Part shown: one piece after another, positions 17,669-26,518 of the stretch
Layout: every line of letters starts with the position of its first letter
Position numbering within the stretch: position 1 is the first letter of the stretch
NCBI RefSeq assembly: GCF_042685365.1
Contig: NZ_JBHUMY010000011.1
Span: 1-64,000 of the forward strand
Direction: 5' to 3'
DNA: 64,000 nt
Source of the DNA: Paenibacillus_AP thailandensis
Lineage (GTDB): Bacteria; Bacillota; Bacilli; Paenibacillales; Paenibacillaceae
Translations under genes and position numbers: made by a program
The notes under the pieces: generated by a model
Told to the model about the DNA's origin: nothing
The model's input: the letters and a program-made list of their open reading frames with translations, nothing else
Database searches by the model: none

Positions 17669-19333
17669 TCATGGACAATTTCCGGCCAGCAGCGCGATCG
17701 CTTCGTCCCGGATTTTTTCCGCAGCGACGGGCGAATGCTCGCGCCACGGATTGGAGCCGATCAGCTGCAGCTTCCGGTTGCGGACGGCCGAGAGCGACAG
17801 CCATTCCGGCGATGCGCTTAGCCTTTTCCACGCATCCAGCGTTTCGGATTCCTGACAGACCAGCACCAGCACCCGTCCCGTTCCGAGCCTCTCCAGCTTC
17901 TCGAGCGACAACGGCTCGTTGAACGTTCCCCGGGCCGGCAACCCTTCGGGCCGGATTACGGCAAGATCGCCGTAAACGACATCTTCGATGCCCTGGTTGC
18001 AATACGCATATAACCGGCCTTTCAGCACTCTCACGAACAGCACCGGCTCCCGCTGCAGGGAAGACTCCGCCCTTGCCTTCAGCTCGGCCGTCCGGCGCTC
18101 GTATTCGCCGATCCAACGCTCCGCCTCCGCCGTCTCGCCGAGCCGCTCGGCGAGCAGAAGAAGCCCTTGCCGCCAACCGGCCGGCTCCTCCGGCATCTCG
18201 ATATGTTCTGCAATCGCGTCCAAACGCTCCTTTTCCCAAATCTCCAGACCGGGCGCGGTCACGATCAGATGCGGCCGGGATTCCGCCAAGCGGTCCAAAT
18301 TTTCGCTTTTTCGGTAGTTTTGCCGGTAACCGTCCAGATGAAAAGGAATATCCGCGCCCAGCAGATTGTAATAATCTTCCGACCATTTCGGATGGAGAGG
18401 CGCGGCATGGGGGATTATGTGCAGCGGCAGCATATAGCCGAGAAGGGAGCTGCTGCCGTAGAGCGCGATTTTCCGCTCCCGCCGTTTCCGGAAAGCCGTC
18501 GGCGACAAGCCGCTTTCCTTCTTGAACTTGCGGCTGAAATAAAACTCGTCCTCATAGCCGACCTCATGCGCAATATCCTTGAGCCTCCGATCGGACCGGA
18601 GCATCAGCCGCTTCGCTTTTGCCATCCGGATATGCGTCAAAAAATCCAATGCGCTGCGGCCGTACGTTTTTTTGAACAAATCGACGAAGTATTTGGGGCT
18701 TAGCTCCGCAATGCCCGCAAGCCTTTCGATGTTGAGCGGTTCCCCGCAATGCTCCTCCATATAACGTCTCGCCCGTTCCAAAGCTTCGCCGGTGCCGGCC
18801 GTTCGCTGCCGCCCGGAAGCGGCCATCGTCTCGTACAACAGCTCGTAAAGCCCGATCTGCGCTTTCCATCGCAGCAGCGCGTCGCCGCTTCCCATTCCGT
18901 CGCGCATCGCCCGGCACAGATCCGCCACCCGTCCATGCGGCTCTATGGCCGTATCCCTGTTCAAAAAAAGAGCCGTTACCGCGCCGGCTTCTGCCGCATA
19001 AGTCTCTCCCGCGAAGCGCGAATCGGTCCGATACAAGCCGAACCGAACGACCGCAATCGCGGAATCGCCTTCTTCGGGCGTGATGCCGAAAGTCGTCTCC
19101 GGCATGCAAGGATACACGGTATCGGGGCGCAGCCGGCATGTCCGTCCGTCCCGCTCCAGCGTGCCGCCGCCGCTTAGCAGCGCCACGATCGCATAAGAAT
19201 TCGTAAGCTGCCGGCCAAATAATTGCGTGTCTCCGGCGGTTATGACATCAACGCCCCACAGCTTGGCGGCCATTTCGTCGGTAGGTATGGAAATAGAACG
19301 GTCCTCGAACCGCATGTCGGATATTTGATCCAT
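17669..19333 (-). CDS. AraC regulator fused to a siderophore-binding domain (Btr-like)
   Basis: A 554-residue protein. Residues 1-180 form an AraC-type sensor/linker region, about 190-290 hold two helix-turn-helix motifs (LERLAGIAELSPKYF-type first helix pair and DIAHEVGYEDEFYFSRKFKKESG), and about 295-554 form a TroA-like ferric-siderophore binding domain resembling FeuA without a signal peptide. B. subtilis Btr has the same design and activates the feu operon when it binds its siderophore in the cytoplasm. Here it lies directly upstream of the binding protein and has its own Fur box, so iron and ligand inputs combine. Confidence 0.9.
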   Translation of the reverse strand: MDQISDMRFEDRSISIPTDEMAAKLWGVDVITAGDTQLFGRQLTNSYAIVALLSGGGTLERDGRTCRLRPDTVYPCMPETTFGITPEEGDSAIAVVRFGLYRTDSRFAGETYAAEAGAVTALFLNRDTAIEPHGRVADLCRAMRDGMGSGDALLRWKAQIGLYELLYETMAASGRQRTAGTGEALERARRYMEEHCGEPLNIERLAGIAELSPKYFVDLFKKTYGRSALDFLTHIRMAKAKRLMLRSDRRLKDIAHEVGYEDEFYFSRKFKKESGLSPTAFRKRRERKIALYGSSSLLGYMLPLHIIPHAAPLHPKWSEDYYNLLGADIPFHLDGYRQNYRKSENLDRLAESRPHLIVTAPGLEIWEKERLDAIAEHIEMPEEPAGWRQGLLLLAERLGETAEAERWIGEYERRTAELKARAESSLQREPVLFVRVLKGRLYAYCNQGIEDVVYGDLAVIRPEGLPARGTFNEPLSLEKLERLGTGRVLVLVCQESETLDAWKRLSASPEWLSLSAVRNRKLQLIGSNPWREHSPVAAEKIRDEAIALLAGNCP

Positions 19334-19352
19334 AATTCCTCTTCCTTTTTAT

Positions 19353-19371
19353 GATAATGGTTATCATTATC
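19353..19371 (-). promoter_or_regulatory. Fur box upstream of the AraC-type regulator
   Basis: GATAATGGTTATCATTATC matches the consensus Fur box at 17 of 19 positions and lies 20 bases upstream of the regulator's ATG. Confidence 0.9.
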
Positions 19372-19421
19372 ATAAAGTATAACAAAAAAAACGGGCTCTG
19401 TCTCACGACTGATGTGACTTG

Positions 19422-19583
19422 ATGGACCGATTGGACGAGTTGCCAAATACAGATGTACGTAGAGTTAAGGATGCCAACCACGGATTGGAAGTTGATGATT
19501 TGCGGCAATCTTTGGAAATCTTGATAAATATAACAGAGGTTTCGAATCGATTTTTCGCAGAAAAAGGGGGACAAAGATCTTAA
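19422..19583 (+). pseudogene. Possible 3' remnant of an alpha/beta-hydrolase gene
   Basis: A 53-codon stretch. It contains VKDANHGLEVDD, which resembles the catalytic-His segment near the C-terminus of dienelactone-hydrolase-like enzymes, followed by a helix. It has no ribosome site and the upstream frame is closed by a stop 12 bases before the ATG. I read it as a degraded gene end stranded between the Fur-box promoter and the SLH terminator. Chance resemblance is possible. Confidence 0.3.
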
Positions 19584-19586
19584 AAA

Positions 19587-19624
19587 ACGCCGGCCTTCGC
19601 CCCAACAAGGACAAAAGCCGGCGT
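19587..19624 (-). terminator. Terminator of the SLH-domain gene
   Basis: Arms ACGCCGGC/GCCGGCGT with a 22-base loop and a T-run on the minus strand, 18 bases past the SLH gene's stop. Confidence 0.85.
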
Positions 19625-19641
19625 ACCGTATCGCATCTAGC

Positions 19642-20706
19642 CTATTCCAGTTCTTCATCCGGATAAAACGCGTAAATTTTCCATTCGCTTTCCGACGTTT
19701 TCTTGAGCAAATAAGTCCCGTCGGACGATTCCGTTTCAACCGTTTGCTCCGTGCCGTCGTTCATCGTGACCGTGTAGCTTCCGCCGCTGGATAACACGAC
19801 CGCAAATCGATTCGTTTTATCCGCGACTTCATAGGCTGCATCGCTCGATTTCTGAATATCGAAACTAAATCCGGACTCTTCGATTCCTTTGATCTCTTCA
19901 ATGGCGAACAGATTGGAAGCAAGCTGGTATCCGGTGAAATACCGCTTGTAAAGTTCGGTCATTCCATCGTAATTTTTGTCCGCCATCGCTTCAAGCTCTT
20001 GCTGTTCCGCGTTTTTCACGATTTCGGTCAATACGCCGTCCTCGGGCAGATCGCTGCGCTCCAAATCGAGCGCCCGCTGCAGCATGACGACCGCTTCCGC
20101 GCGCGTTGCGCGGGCAAACGGCTTGAACGAATCGGCGGTTGCTCCCCGCACGATGCCGGCCTGACTCGCTTTTTCGATGAAAGGCTTCGCGTAATAGTCC
20201 GGAACGTCCGTGAAAGCTTTCGTTTCGCCTTCGAATGAGACGGACGCTTCAAATGCCCGAACGACGATCGTCGCGATCTCGCCGCGCGTAATCATTTGGT
20301 TCACGCCGAATTTCGTATCGCTGACGCCGTTTACGATGCCAAGCGAGCTGGCGACGCGAATCGGTTCGGAGTACCATTTTCCTTGCTCGACGTCGGCAAA
20401 CGTTTTGCCGCTTTGTTCGGTTTGCAGATTGAGGGCTCGTACCAGAATAGCCACAAATTCGGCGCGGGTGATCGAATTGTTCGGTTTCAGCGTAACCGTA
20501 CCTTCCGCGTCAACGTATCCTTTCAGCAAGTCGGCGTTAACGAAATTGTCCATCTCGTCATAAGCCCAATGCTCTTCGATATCGGCCGGAAAATACATAT
20601 CCAACGTCTGGGATTCCGCCGCCTCTACGGATTGCGCTTGAATCGGATAAAAAACGGAAAGCAATAGGGCGAGCGATAAAGCTCCTTTTAACAAAATTGT
20701 TTTCAT
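19642..20706 (-). CDS. S-layer homology (SLH) domain protein
   Basis: A 354-residue exported protein. A signal peptide (about residues 1-30, ending near SVEAAES) precedes three SLH repeats (about 40-100, 100-160 and 160-215; each with an I/N-TRAE or TRGE motif), which bind pyruvylated secondary cell wall polymer. The C-terminal 130 residues are an uncharacterised domain with alternating strands (NRFAVVLSSGGSYTVTMNDGTEQTVE). It is monocistronic with AGGAGAGG upstream. A surface-anchored protein of unknown activity. Confidence 0.9.
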   Translation of the reverse strand: MKTILLKGALSLALLLSVFYPIQAQSVEAAESQTLDMYFPADIEEHWAYDEMDNFVNADLLKGYVDAEGTVTLKPNNSITRAEFVAILVRALNLQTEQSGKTFADVEQGKWYSEPIRVASSLGIVNGVSDTKFGVNQMITRGEIATIVVRAFEASVSFEGETKAFTDVPDYYAKPFIEKASQAGIVRGATADSFKPFARATRAEAVVMLQRALDLERSDLPEDGVLTEIVKNAEQQELEAMADKNYDGMTELYKRYFTGYQLASNLFAIEEIKGIEESGFSFDIQKSSDAAYEVADKTNRFAVVLSSGGSYTVTMNDGTEQTVETESSDGTYLLKKTSESEWKIYAFYPDEELE

Positions 20707-20850
20707 TCTGCGGTTTTCCTCTCCTGTCGGCTAATTTCCAAGCTCGATCATAGCATAACTGAAAAGGGCTTTCTATTGATTTTTTTTGTAAAAGAAGATG
20801 GTTTGAGGGCACGAATTATTCCCTTAAGAAGACTAATTTCCGAAACGAAA

Positions 20851-20876
20851 GAACCGGATCCTTGCAGATCCGGTTC
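20851..20876 (-). terminator. Terminator of the alpha-xylosidase operon
   Basis: Arms GAACCGGATC/GATCCGGTTC (10 bp) with a six-base loop and a T-rich tail on the minus strand, 14 bases after the GH31 stop. Confidence 0.8.
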
Positions 20877-20889
20877 CGCTTCTCGAACG

Positions 20890-23214
20890 TTATTTCAATG
20901 CGACGGTAAATTTCCCTTGCGGGAAGTCGGGAACAAGCACGATGCCTTTCTCGCTGTCCGACCATTGAGCTCCCTCCGCCGACTCGATACGATGAATGCC
21001 GCGGAGCACCAGCTTCCAAGGCTTTCCTTCGCCTTCGGCCGCAACTTCGATCACATCGCCTTTTCTTTCCGCAGTGACATGAAGCTCGTCATTGCCGTTC
21101 GTGTTGCAAACGGTTGTTCTCACAACGGCCTGATCCCGCAGCTCAAATAACTGCAGCTCGACGTTGTCCGCGTAATCGTAGTCCGGACGGCGGTCGTTCT
21201 GTCCGACAGCCACGACACTGTTCTCGCGAACGAACAGCGGCAAGCTGAAATAATCGTATTGGCCGCCGTACCATTTGCCTCCTTGCACCTTTTCGCCCGT
21301 CAGAAAGTGGGTCCAGCTCCCTTCCGGCAAGTAATAGCGAGCAATCCCTTCTTCGTTGAAGATCGGAGCGACAAGCATGGACCCGCCCAGCATATATTGA
21401 AGATCCAGCGTTGCGCAGTTCGGGTCTTCCGTGAACTCCAGCACCATCGCTCTCATCAGAGGAAGTCCCTTCTTCGTCGCGTCGACCGACGCGGAGAACA
21501 AGTACGGCATTAGCGTGCACTTCAACTTCGTGTAATGGCGCAGCACATCGACCGCTTCTTCGTCGAACAGCCACGGTACGCGGTACGACTCGTTGCCGTG
21601 CAGGCGGCTGTGCGAGGACAAGAGGCCGAATGCGGTCCACCGTTTGTACAAATCCGGAGTGGCCGTCCTTTCGAACCCGCTAATGTCATGGCTCCAGAAG
21701 CCGAAGCCGCTCAAGCCGAGCGACAGACCGCCGCGGAGAGTTTCGGCCATCGACGCATACGTTGCGGAGCAGTCGCCGCCCCAGTGGACCGGGAACTGCT
21801 GGCTCCCTGCGGTTGCCGAGCGCGCGAACAGCATCGCTTCGTTTTTGCCGCGGCTTTCCTCCAGCGCTTCGAACACCGTTTTATTGTATAGGTACGTATA
21901 ATAGTTATGCATTTTCACCGGGTCGGAGCCGTCGTAATATACGACGTTCGTCGGGATGCGCTCACCGAAGTCGGTTTTAAAGCTGTCCACGCCCATTTCG
22001 ACGAGTTCGATCAGCTTGTCCTTGAACCAGCGGACGGCCACGGGGTTCGTAAAGTCGACAAGTCCCATTCCGGATTGCCAGCGGTCCCATTGCCATACCG
22101 TTCCGTCCGGGTTTTTCACCAGATAGCCGTTTTTCTTTCCTTCGGCGAACAGATACGACTTTTGCCCGATGTACGGGTTGATCCAGACGCAAATGCTCAG
22201 CCCTTTGTCTTTCAGCCGCTTCAGCATTGCTTTCGGATCAGGGAAGACGTCCTCGTCCCATTTGAAGTCGCACCATTGAAACTCCTTCATCCAGAAGCAG
22301 TCGAAGTGGAACACATGCAGCGGAATATCCCTCTCCAGCATGCCGTCGACGAACGTATTGACCGTCGCTTCATCGTAATCCGTCGTAAAGGACGTCGTCA
22401 GCCACAAGCCGAACGACCAAGCCGGAGGAAGCGCCGGCCTGCCGGTAAGCGCCGTATAGTTTTCAAGCACTTCCTTCATCGATTCGCCGCCGACGATATA
22501 ATATTTCAAGCTTTCGCCCGCAACGCTGAATTGAACCTTGGATACGTGCTCCGAAGCAACCTCGTACGATACGCGCTCCGGATGGTCCACGAACACGCCG
22601 TAACCGTAATTCGAGATGTAGAACGGTACGTTCTTGTAAGCCTGCTCGCTGCAAGTGCCCCCGTCTTCGTTCCACATGTCGACGACTTGCCCGTTTTTGA
22701 CGAAAGGCGTGAACCTTTCGCCCAAGCCGTAAATATATTCGCCGATGCCGAGGTCGAGCTGCTCGCGCATATAAACCGCGGGGTCTTGCGTGTTTTTGAT
22801 ATAGGCCGGGCCTTTGTAGCCCGTTCCCGTCAGGCGGCGGCCGCAGTAAACATAATCGACTTTCCAGCCTGCTTCCGGATCGATATGGACGCTCAGCTTG
22901 CCGCTTGCAAGACTGACTTTGCCGTTATCCCGGGACACTTCGACTTTCGCGTTTTCATCCCGGTAAATAGGGAACTTCGGCCAAACTTCGTCCATATCGT
23001 TATGAATATATTCCACGCAAATGACGTTTTTCATCGGCGAGCTGTAACGTACCGTCAGCAGCGTCGTATTGAGCGTGTGGCCTTTATGCTCGATTTTTTT
23101 GGTGGAGGCGAATACGGTGACGGAATCGTCCGTCGTTCGGATATCGCGGATTTCCACCGGGTACAGTACATTCAATCCGGATCTTACGTGCCAGTAACCG
23201 TCTGTAAATTTCAT
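20890..23214 (-). CDS. yicI: Glycoside hydrolase family 31 alpha-xylosidase (YicI-like)
   Basis: A 774-residue cytoplasmic enzyme. The catalytic nucleophile Asp415 lies in KTDFGE and the acid/base Asp481 in HWGGDCSAT, one residue off the E. coli YicI positions (416 and 482). The N-terminal galactose-mutarotase-like domain and the GLGERF motif near 163 are present. Family knowledge: YicI-type enzymes remove terminal alpha-xylose from isoprimeverose and xyloglucan oligosaccharides. I chose the ATG at 23214, preceded by GGGAGAG; a start seven codons further up has no ribosome site. It is last in an operon after an ABC importer. Confidence 0.93.
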   Translation of the reverse strand: MKFTDGYWHVRSGLNVLYPVEIRDIRTTDDSVTVFASTKKIEHKGHTLNTTLLTVRYSSPMKNVICVEYIHNDMDEVWPKFPIYRDENAKVEVSRDNGKVSLASGKLSVHIDPEAGWKVDYVYCGRRLTGTGYKGPAYIKNTQDPAVYMREQLDLGIGEYIYGLGERFTPFVKNGQVVDMWNEDGGTCSEQAYKNVPFYISNYGYGVFVDHPERVSYEVASEHVSKVQFSVAGESLKYYIVGGESMKEVLENYTALTGRPALPPAWSFGLWLTTSFTTDYDEATVNTFVDGMLERDIPLHVFHFDCFWMKEFQWCDFKWDEDVFPDPKAMLKRLKDKGLSICVWINPYIGQKSYLFAEGKKNGYLVKNPDGTVWQWDRWQSGMGLVDFTNPVAVRWFKDKLIELVEMGVDSFKTDFGERIPTNVVYYDGSDPVKMHNYYTYLYNKTVFEALEESRGKNEAMLFARSATAGSQQFPVHWGGDCSATYASMAETLRGGLSLGLSGFGFWSHDISGFERTATPDLYKRWTAFGLLSSHSRLHGNESYRVPWLFDEEAVDVLRHYTKLKCTLMPYLFSASVDATKKGLPLMRAMVLEFTEDPNCATLDLQYMLGGSMLVAPIFNEEGIARYYLPEGSWTHFLTGEKVQGGKWYGGQYDYFSLPLFVRENSVVAVGQNDRRPDYDYADNVELQLFELRDQAVVRTTVCNTNGNDELHVTAERKGDVIEVAAEGEGKPWKLVLRGIHRIESAEGAQWSDSEKGIVLVPDFPQGKFTVALK

Positions 23215-23248
23215 CAGTCGTTCTCTCCCTCGCATACTAGTCTATTGT

Positions 23249-24079
23249 TTAATCTTTCATCGATCCGGCGACAATGCCGCCTACCACATACCGCTGCAAT
23301 GCAACAAATATAATGATGATCGGCATCGCCGCGATCGTTGCGACAGCCATCAGATTGTTCCATTCGGTGCCGTATTGCCCGATAAAGCGGTACAACCCGA
23401 GCGTCAAAGGTCTAACGGCGTTGTCCGTCGTAAGCGTCAAGGCGAACATAAAGTCACCCCAGCCGAACAGGAAGCAGAAAACCGCAACCGTCATCATGCC
23501 CGGCACGACAAGCGGCAATATAATTCTCGTAAATGCGGTAAACCGGTTGCAGCCGTCGATGGCGGCGGCTTCCTCAAGCCCTTTCGGCAGCGCCAGAAAG
23601 GACGGTCTCAGAATAAGCACCGCAAACGGCAATGCGTGAATCATATCCGCAAGGATGAGCCCGAGATAATTGTCCACCAGATGCACCTTGGAAAACATAA
23701 TGAACAGCGGCATCGCCATCGTGATGCCCGGCAGCATCTGAATCGCCAGGAGCAAAATCAGCAGCAGCGATTTGCCTTTGATGTTGAGCCTGGCAAGGGC
23801 GTACGCTCCCGGAACCGCAAACAACAGCGACAAAACCATCGTGCCGAGCGCAACGATAAAGCTGTTTCCGATGTAATGGAGCATGTCGTGATTTTTTATA
23901 AAGTTGTCCACATAAGCCGCAAACGTCGAGTTCGTCAGCCCGAAACGCGGCGGCGTCTGGAACAGGTCGGTAATCGGCGTAAGCGACGTTTTGACCATCC
24001 AATACACCGGGAACAAAAAGACGATCGTGATTAAAGCTGCAATAACAGTCATGAAGTATTTGTTGCGGGCATTTTCCAT
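23249..24079 (-). CDS. Carbohydrate ABC transporter permease (MalG-type)
   Basis: A 276-residue permease with six spans and the EAA loop LEEAAAIDGCNRFTAFTRIILPLVVPG near 190 that docks on the ATPase. It is the second membrane subunit of the importer feeding the alpha-xylosidase 34 bases downstream. Its ATG shares one base with the stop of the upstream permease (TAATG), indicating coupled translation. The ATPase is not in the operon, so a shared MsmX-like ATPase is likely. Confidence 0.93.
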   Translation of the reverse strand: MENARNKYFMTVIAALITIVFLFPVYWMVKTSLTPITDLFQTPPRFGLTNSTFAAYVDNFIKNHDMLHYIGNSFIVALGTMVLSLLFAVPGAYALARLNIKGKSLLLILLLAIQMLPGITMAMPLFIMFSKVHLVDNYLGLILADMIHALPFAVLILRPSFLALPKGLEEAAAIDGCNRFTAFTRIILPLVVPGMMTVAVFCFLFGWGDFMFALTLTTDNAVRPLTLGLYRFIGQYGTEWNNLMAVATIAAMPIIIIFVALQRYVVGGIVAGSMKD

Positions 24080-24996
24080 TATTGAGCTTCCTCCTTGCTT
24101 GTCATGCGCAGGTAGACGATCGCGATCAGAATCAGGATTATGAACATGATCATCGATACCGAGGCTCCCTGGCTGAACTGGAATTTCGTAAACGACAGCT
24201 GGTAAGCGTAAATCGGCAATACGTTGGACGAGTTGACGGGACCGCCCGCCGTCATGATGAAAATAACGTCAAACACTTTGAACGTGTTGATGATGCCCAG
24301 CATGATCAAAATCAAAATCGTCGGCCTCATAAGCGGCATCGTAATATGGCGGAATTGCTTCAGCCGGTTCGCTCCGTCCAGCTTCGCCGCCTCGTAAAGC
24401 TGCTCGGGCATGCCTTGAAGACCGGTCAACAAAATGATCATATTAAACGGAATGCCGATCCAAATATTGGCGACGACCGTCGACAAAAGCGACGTTCTGT
24501 TGTCGCTGAGCCAGCTATGCGGCTGATCGATGATGCCGAGTCCATGAAGGATGAAATTGAGAACGCCGTAATCGCCGTTCAGCATCCATTGAAAGACGGA
24601 GGCGGTAATGACCGCCGGCAGCATCCAGGCCAGCAGCATCAGCGAGCGCATTAAGTTCCGTCCGGGAAACTTGCGGTTGAAAAACAAAGCCAAAGCGAAA
24701 CCGATCCCGAATTGAAACAGAAGGCTTAATACCGTGAAGACGGCCGAATTCCTAAAAGCGGTATAAAACACCGGATCTTTAAACGTTTCGATATAGTTTT
24801 CCAATCCGGCAAAATGATGCGCTTTCTTAAAGTTGTATACGTTTACGTCCTGGAGGCTAAGCGTAATGTTGTAAATGATCGGAAACAAAACGAATACAAG
24901 CATAAACAGCAATATCGGCAGAACAAACAAATAGTTTTTCCACGAAGAAGACAGTGCGGAAGCTCGCTTCGCCGAACTTATTCCATGATGCGACAT
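24079..24996 (-). CDS. Carbohydrate ABC transporter permease (MalF-type)
   Basis: A 305-residue permease with six spans and an EAA loop (YEAAKLDGANRLKQFRHITMPLMRP near 205). It is paired by a TAATG junction with the MalG-type subunit and follows the binding-protein gene by 18 bases. AAAGGAG precedes the ATG. The probable substrate is an alpha-xyloside, inferred from the alpha-xylosidase in the same operon. Confidence 0.93.
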   Translation of the reverse strand: MSHHGISSAKRASALSSSWKNYLFVLPILLFMLVFVLFPIIYNITLSLQDVNVYNFKKAHHFAGLENYIETFKDPVFYTAFRNSAVFTVLSLLFQFGIGFALALFFNRKFPGRNLMRSLMLLAWMLPAVITASVFQWMLNGDYGVLNFILHGLGIIDQPHSWLSDNRTSLLSTVVANIWIGIPFNMIILLTGLQGMPEQLYEAAKLDGANRLKQFRHITMPLMRPTILILIMLGIINTFKVFDVIFIMTAGGPVNSSNVLPIYAYQLSFTKFQFSQGASVSMIMFIILILIAIVYLRMTSKEEAQ

Positions 24997-25014
24997 CTCG
25001 GATTCTCCTTTCCG

Positions 25015-26253
25015 CTATTCTTGCTGACGATCCAGCAAAGATTGGATGACGGCGCCGGCGTTTTTCACGGCGGCTTCCGGCGTTTTGGCTCCCGTAAACG
25101 CTTCCTGAAGCATCGTCTGAACCGCTTCGGAAATGCTAGCGTAATTCGGGCCGTACGCTCTCGCTTTCGACACGAGCATACTGTCGGCAAACACTTTCAT
25201 TTGCTTGTCTTTCTGCCAGAACGGATCCTGAAGCAGATCGCCGCGGCTCGGCAGGCGGCCGTTCGTTTGGAGCAGCTGCTTAAGCCGTTCCGGCTCATTG
25301 GCGAATTGAATTACGTCGAAGGCGATGTCTTGATGCCGGGAAGCTTCCGAGATCGCCCAGTTTTCTCCTCCTAGAACGGTAGCGGACTGCTTGTCGGAAG
25401 GCAGAGGCACGACGTCCCAGCTCACCTTTGCGTTTTTTTGCAGGAAAGGGATTTGCCAGGTGCCGTTCACCATCATGGCCACTTTGCCCGCCGCGAATTG
25501 GGTTGCCGTATCGGACTGCTTCTGCGTTATAACGTCTTTGGACATATAACCTTTGTTCACCATAGCGGTGAGCATCTCAAGCGCTTTCAATGTCCCCGGA
25601 GAATCGAAATCGGGAATGTCCGAACCGGCCTGCAGCATGAACGGGAGAAATTGGAACGTTCCTTCTTCGGTCTTAACAGCGCTTACAGCAAAGCCGAAGA
25701 CGTCATCCTTCGTCAGCTTTTCGACCGCTTCCTCAAGCTCCTTCCACGTTGACGGCGGATTCAAACCGGCCGATTTGAGAAGATCGGCGTTATAATAAAG
25801 AGCCAGGTTATTGCTTCCTACCGGCACGCCGTAGTTCCGGCCGTTGTAAACCGTAGAGGACCAAGGTCCTTCGATGTAATTTTTCGCCTGCCCCCACTTC
25901 TCGATTTTTTCCGTCAAATCGGCGAGAACGCCAGCCGCGGCAAACGTCTGATGATCGGCGCTGTCGATCCAGACGATATCGGGCCCATTATTGCCGATCG
26001 AGCCGAGCAGCAGCTTCGTTTTAATGTCGGAATAGGAAACGTACGTCCGTTTGATGGTCACGTCGGGATGAGCCGTTTCATATTCCGAAATGATTTTATT
26101 AATGGCTTCTACGCTGGCATCCGTCGTCATGGTGTCCCACCAGGTGATCGTCGTTTTTTTCCCCGCCCCGGACGGCCCGGAGCCCGAAGAGCATGCCGTC
26201 AACAGAACGATTAAAGCCAAAAGCGCCGATAGCGTCTTCATTTTGATTGACAT
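25015..26253 (-). CDS. Extracellular sugar-binding lipoprotein
   Basis: A 412-residue family 1 solute-binding protein. Its signal peptide ends in the lipobox LLTACSS (Cys about residue 21) and is followed by ITWWDTMTTDASVEAINKIISEYE, typical of oligosaccharide receptors. It delivers sugar to the two downstream permeases. AAAGGGGGAAG lies upstream of the ATG. It opens the alpha-xylosidase operon; the presumed promoter region contains a perfect 26-bp palindrome. Confidence 0.93.
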   Translation of the reverse strand: MSIKMKTLSALLALIVLLTACSSGSGPSGAGKKTTITWWDTMTTDASVEAINKIISEYETAHPDVTIKRTYVSYSDIKTKLLLGSIGNNGPDIVWIDSADHQTFAAAGVLADLTEKIEKWGQAKNYIEGPWSSTVYNGRNYGVPVGSNNLALYYNADLLKSAGLNPPSTWKELEEAVEKLTKDDVFGFAVSAVKTEEGTFQFLPFMLQAGSDIPDFDSPGTLKALEMLTAMVNKGYMSKDVITQKQSDTATQFAAGKVAMMVNGTWQIPFLQKNAKVSWDVVPLPSDKQSATVLGGENWAISEASRHQDIAFDVIQFANEPERLKQLLQTNGRLPSRGDLLQDPFWQKDKQMKVFADSMLVSKARAYGPNYASISEAVQTMLQEAFTGAKTPEAAVKNAGAVIQSLLDRQQE

Positions 26254-26389
26254 CCTGATCTTCCCCCTTTAATAAATCCGTTATCGCTTGATGCTTCGAA
26301 GGATCTATACTTAACGCCTAAAAGGTGTCGCCTAAGCTTATGATTCCCCTATGAAGGCGATATTTTGATGTCTTGATATCAACAATCAT

Positions 26390-26415
26390 AAAAATGATGT
26401 ACGTACATCATTTTT
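26390..26415. promoter_or_regulatory. Perfect 26-bp palindrome upstream of the xyloside operon
   Basis: Left arm AAAAATGATGTAC (26390-26402) and right arm GTACATCATTTTT (26403-26415) are exact complements centred on a CG step, as in LacI-family operators. It lies 137 bases upstream of the binding-protein start. Its half-site ACATCATTTTTG recurs at 27709-27720 upstream of the LacI gene. A plausible operator for the adjacent regulator; untested. Confidence 0.6.
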
Positions 26416-26518
26416 GGCGGACGTAAACGGCTGCCGCCTTGTTTGGCGGTCAAAGCCCGTTTTCGCATACATTGCCCGGTCCTGGCGGATTGGCGGCTAT
26501 TGTCATTATCCGTCCGGT

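Noticed and set aside
19248..19739. 163-codon minus-strand frame across the Fur box and SLH terminator
   Set aside because: It overlaps the regulator start, a Fur box, a terminator and the SLH gene end, and has no ribosome site.
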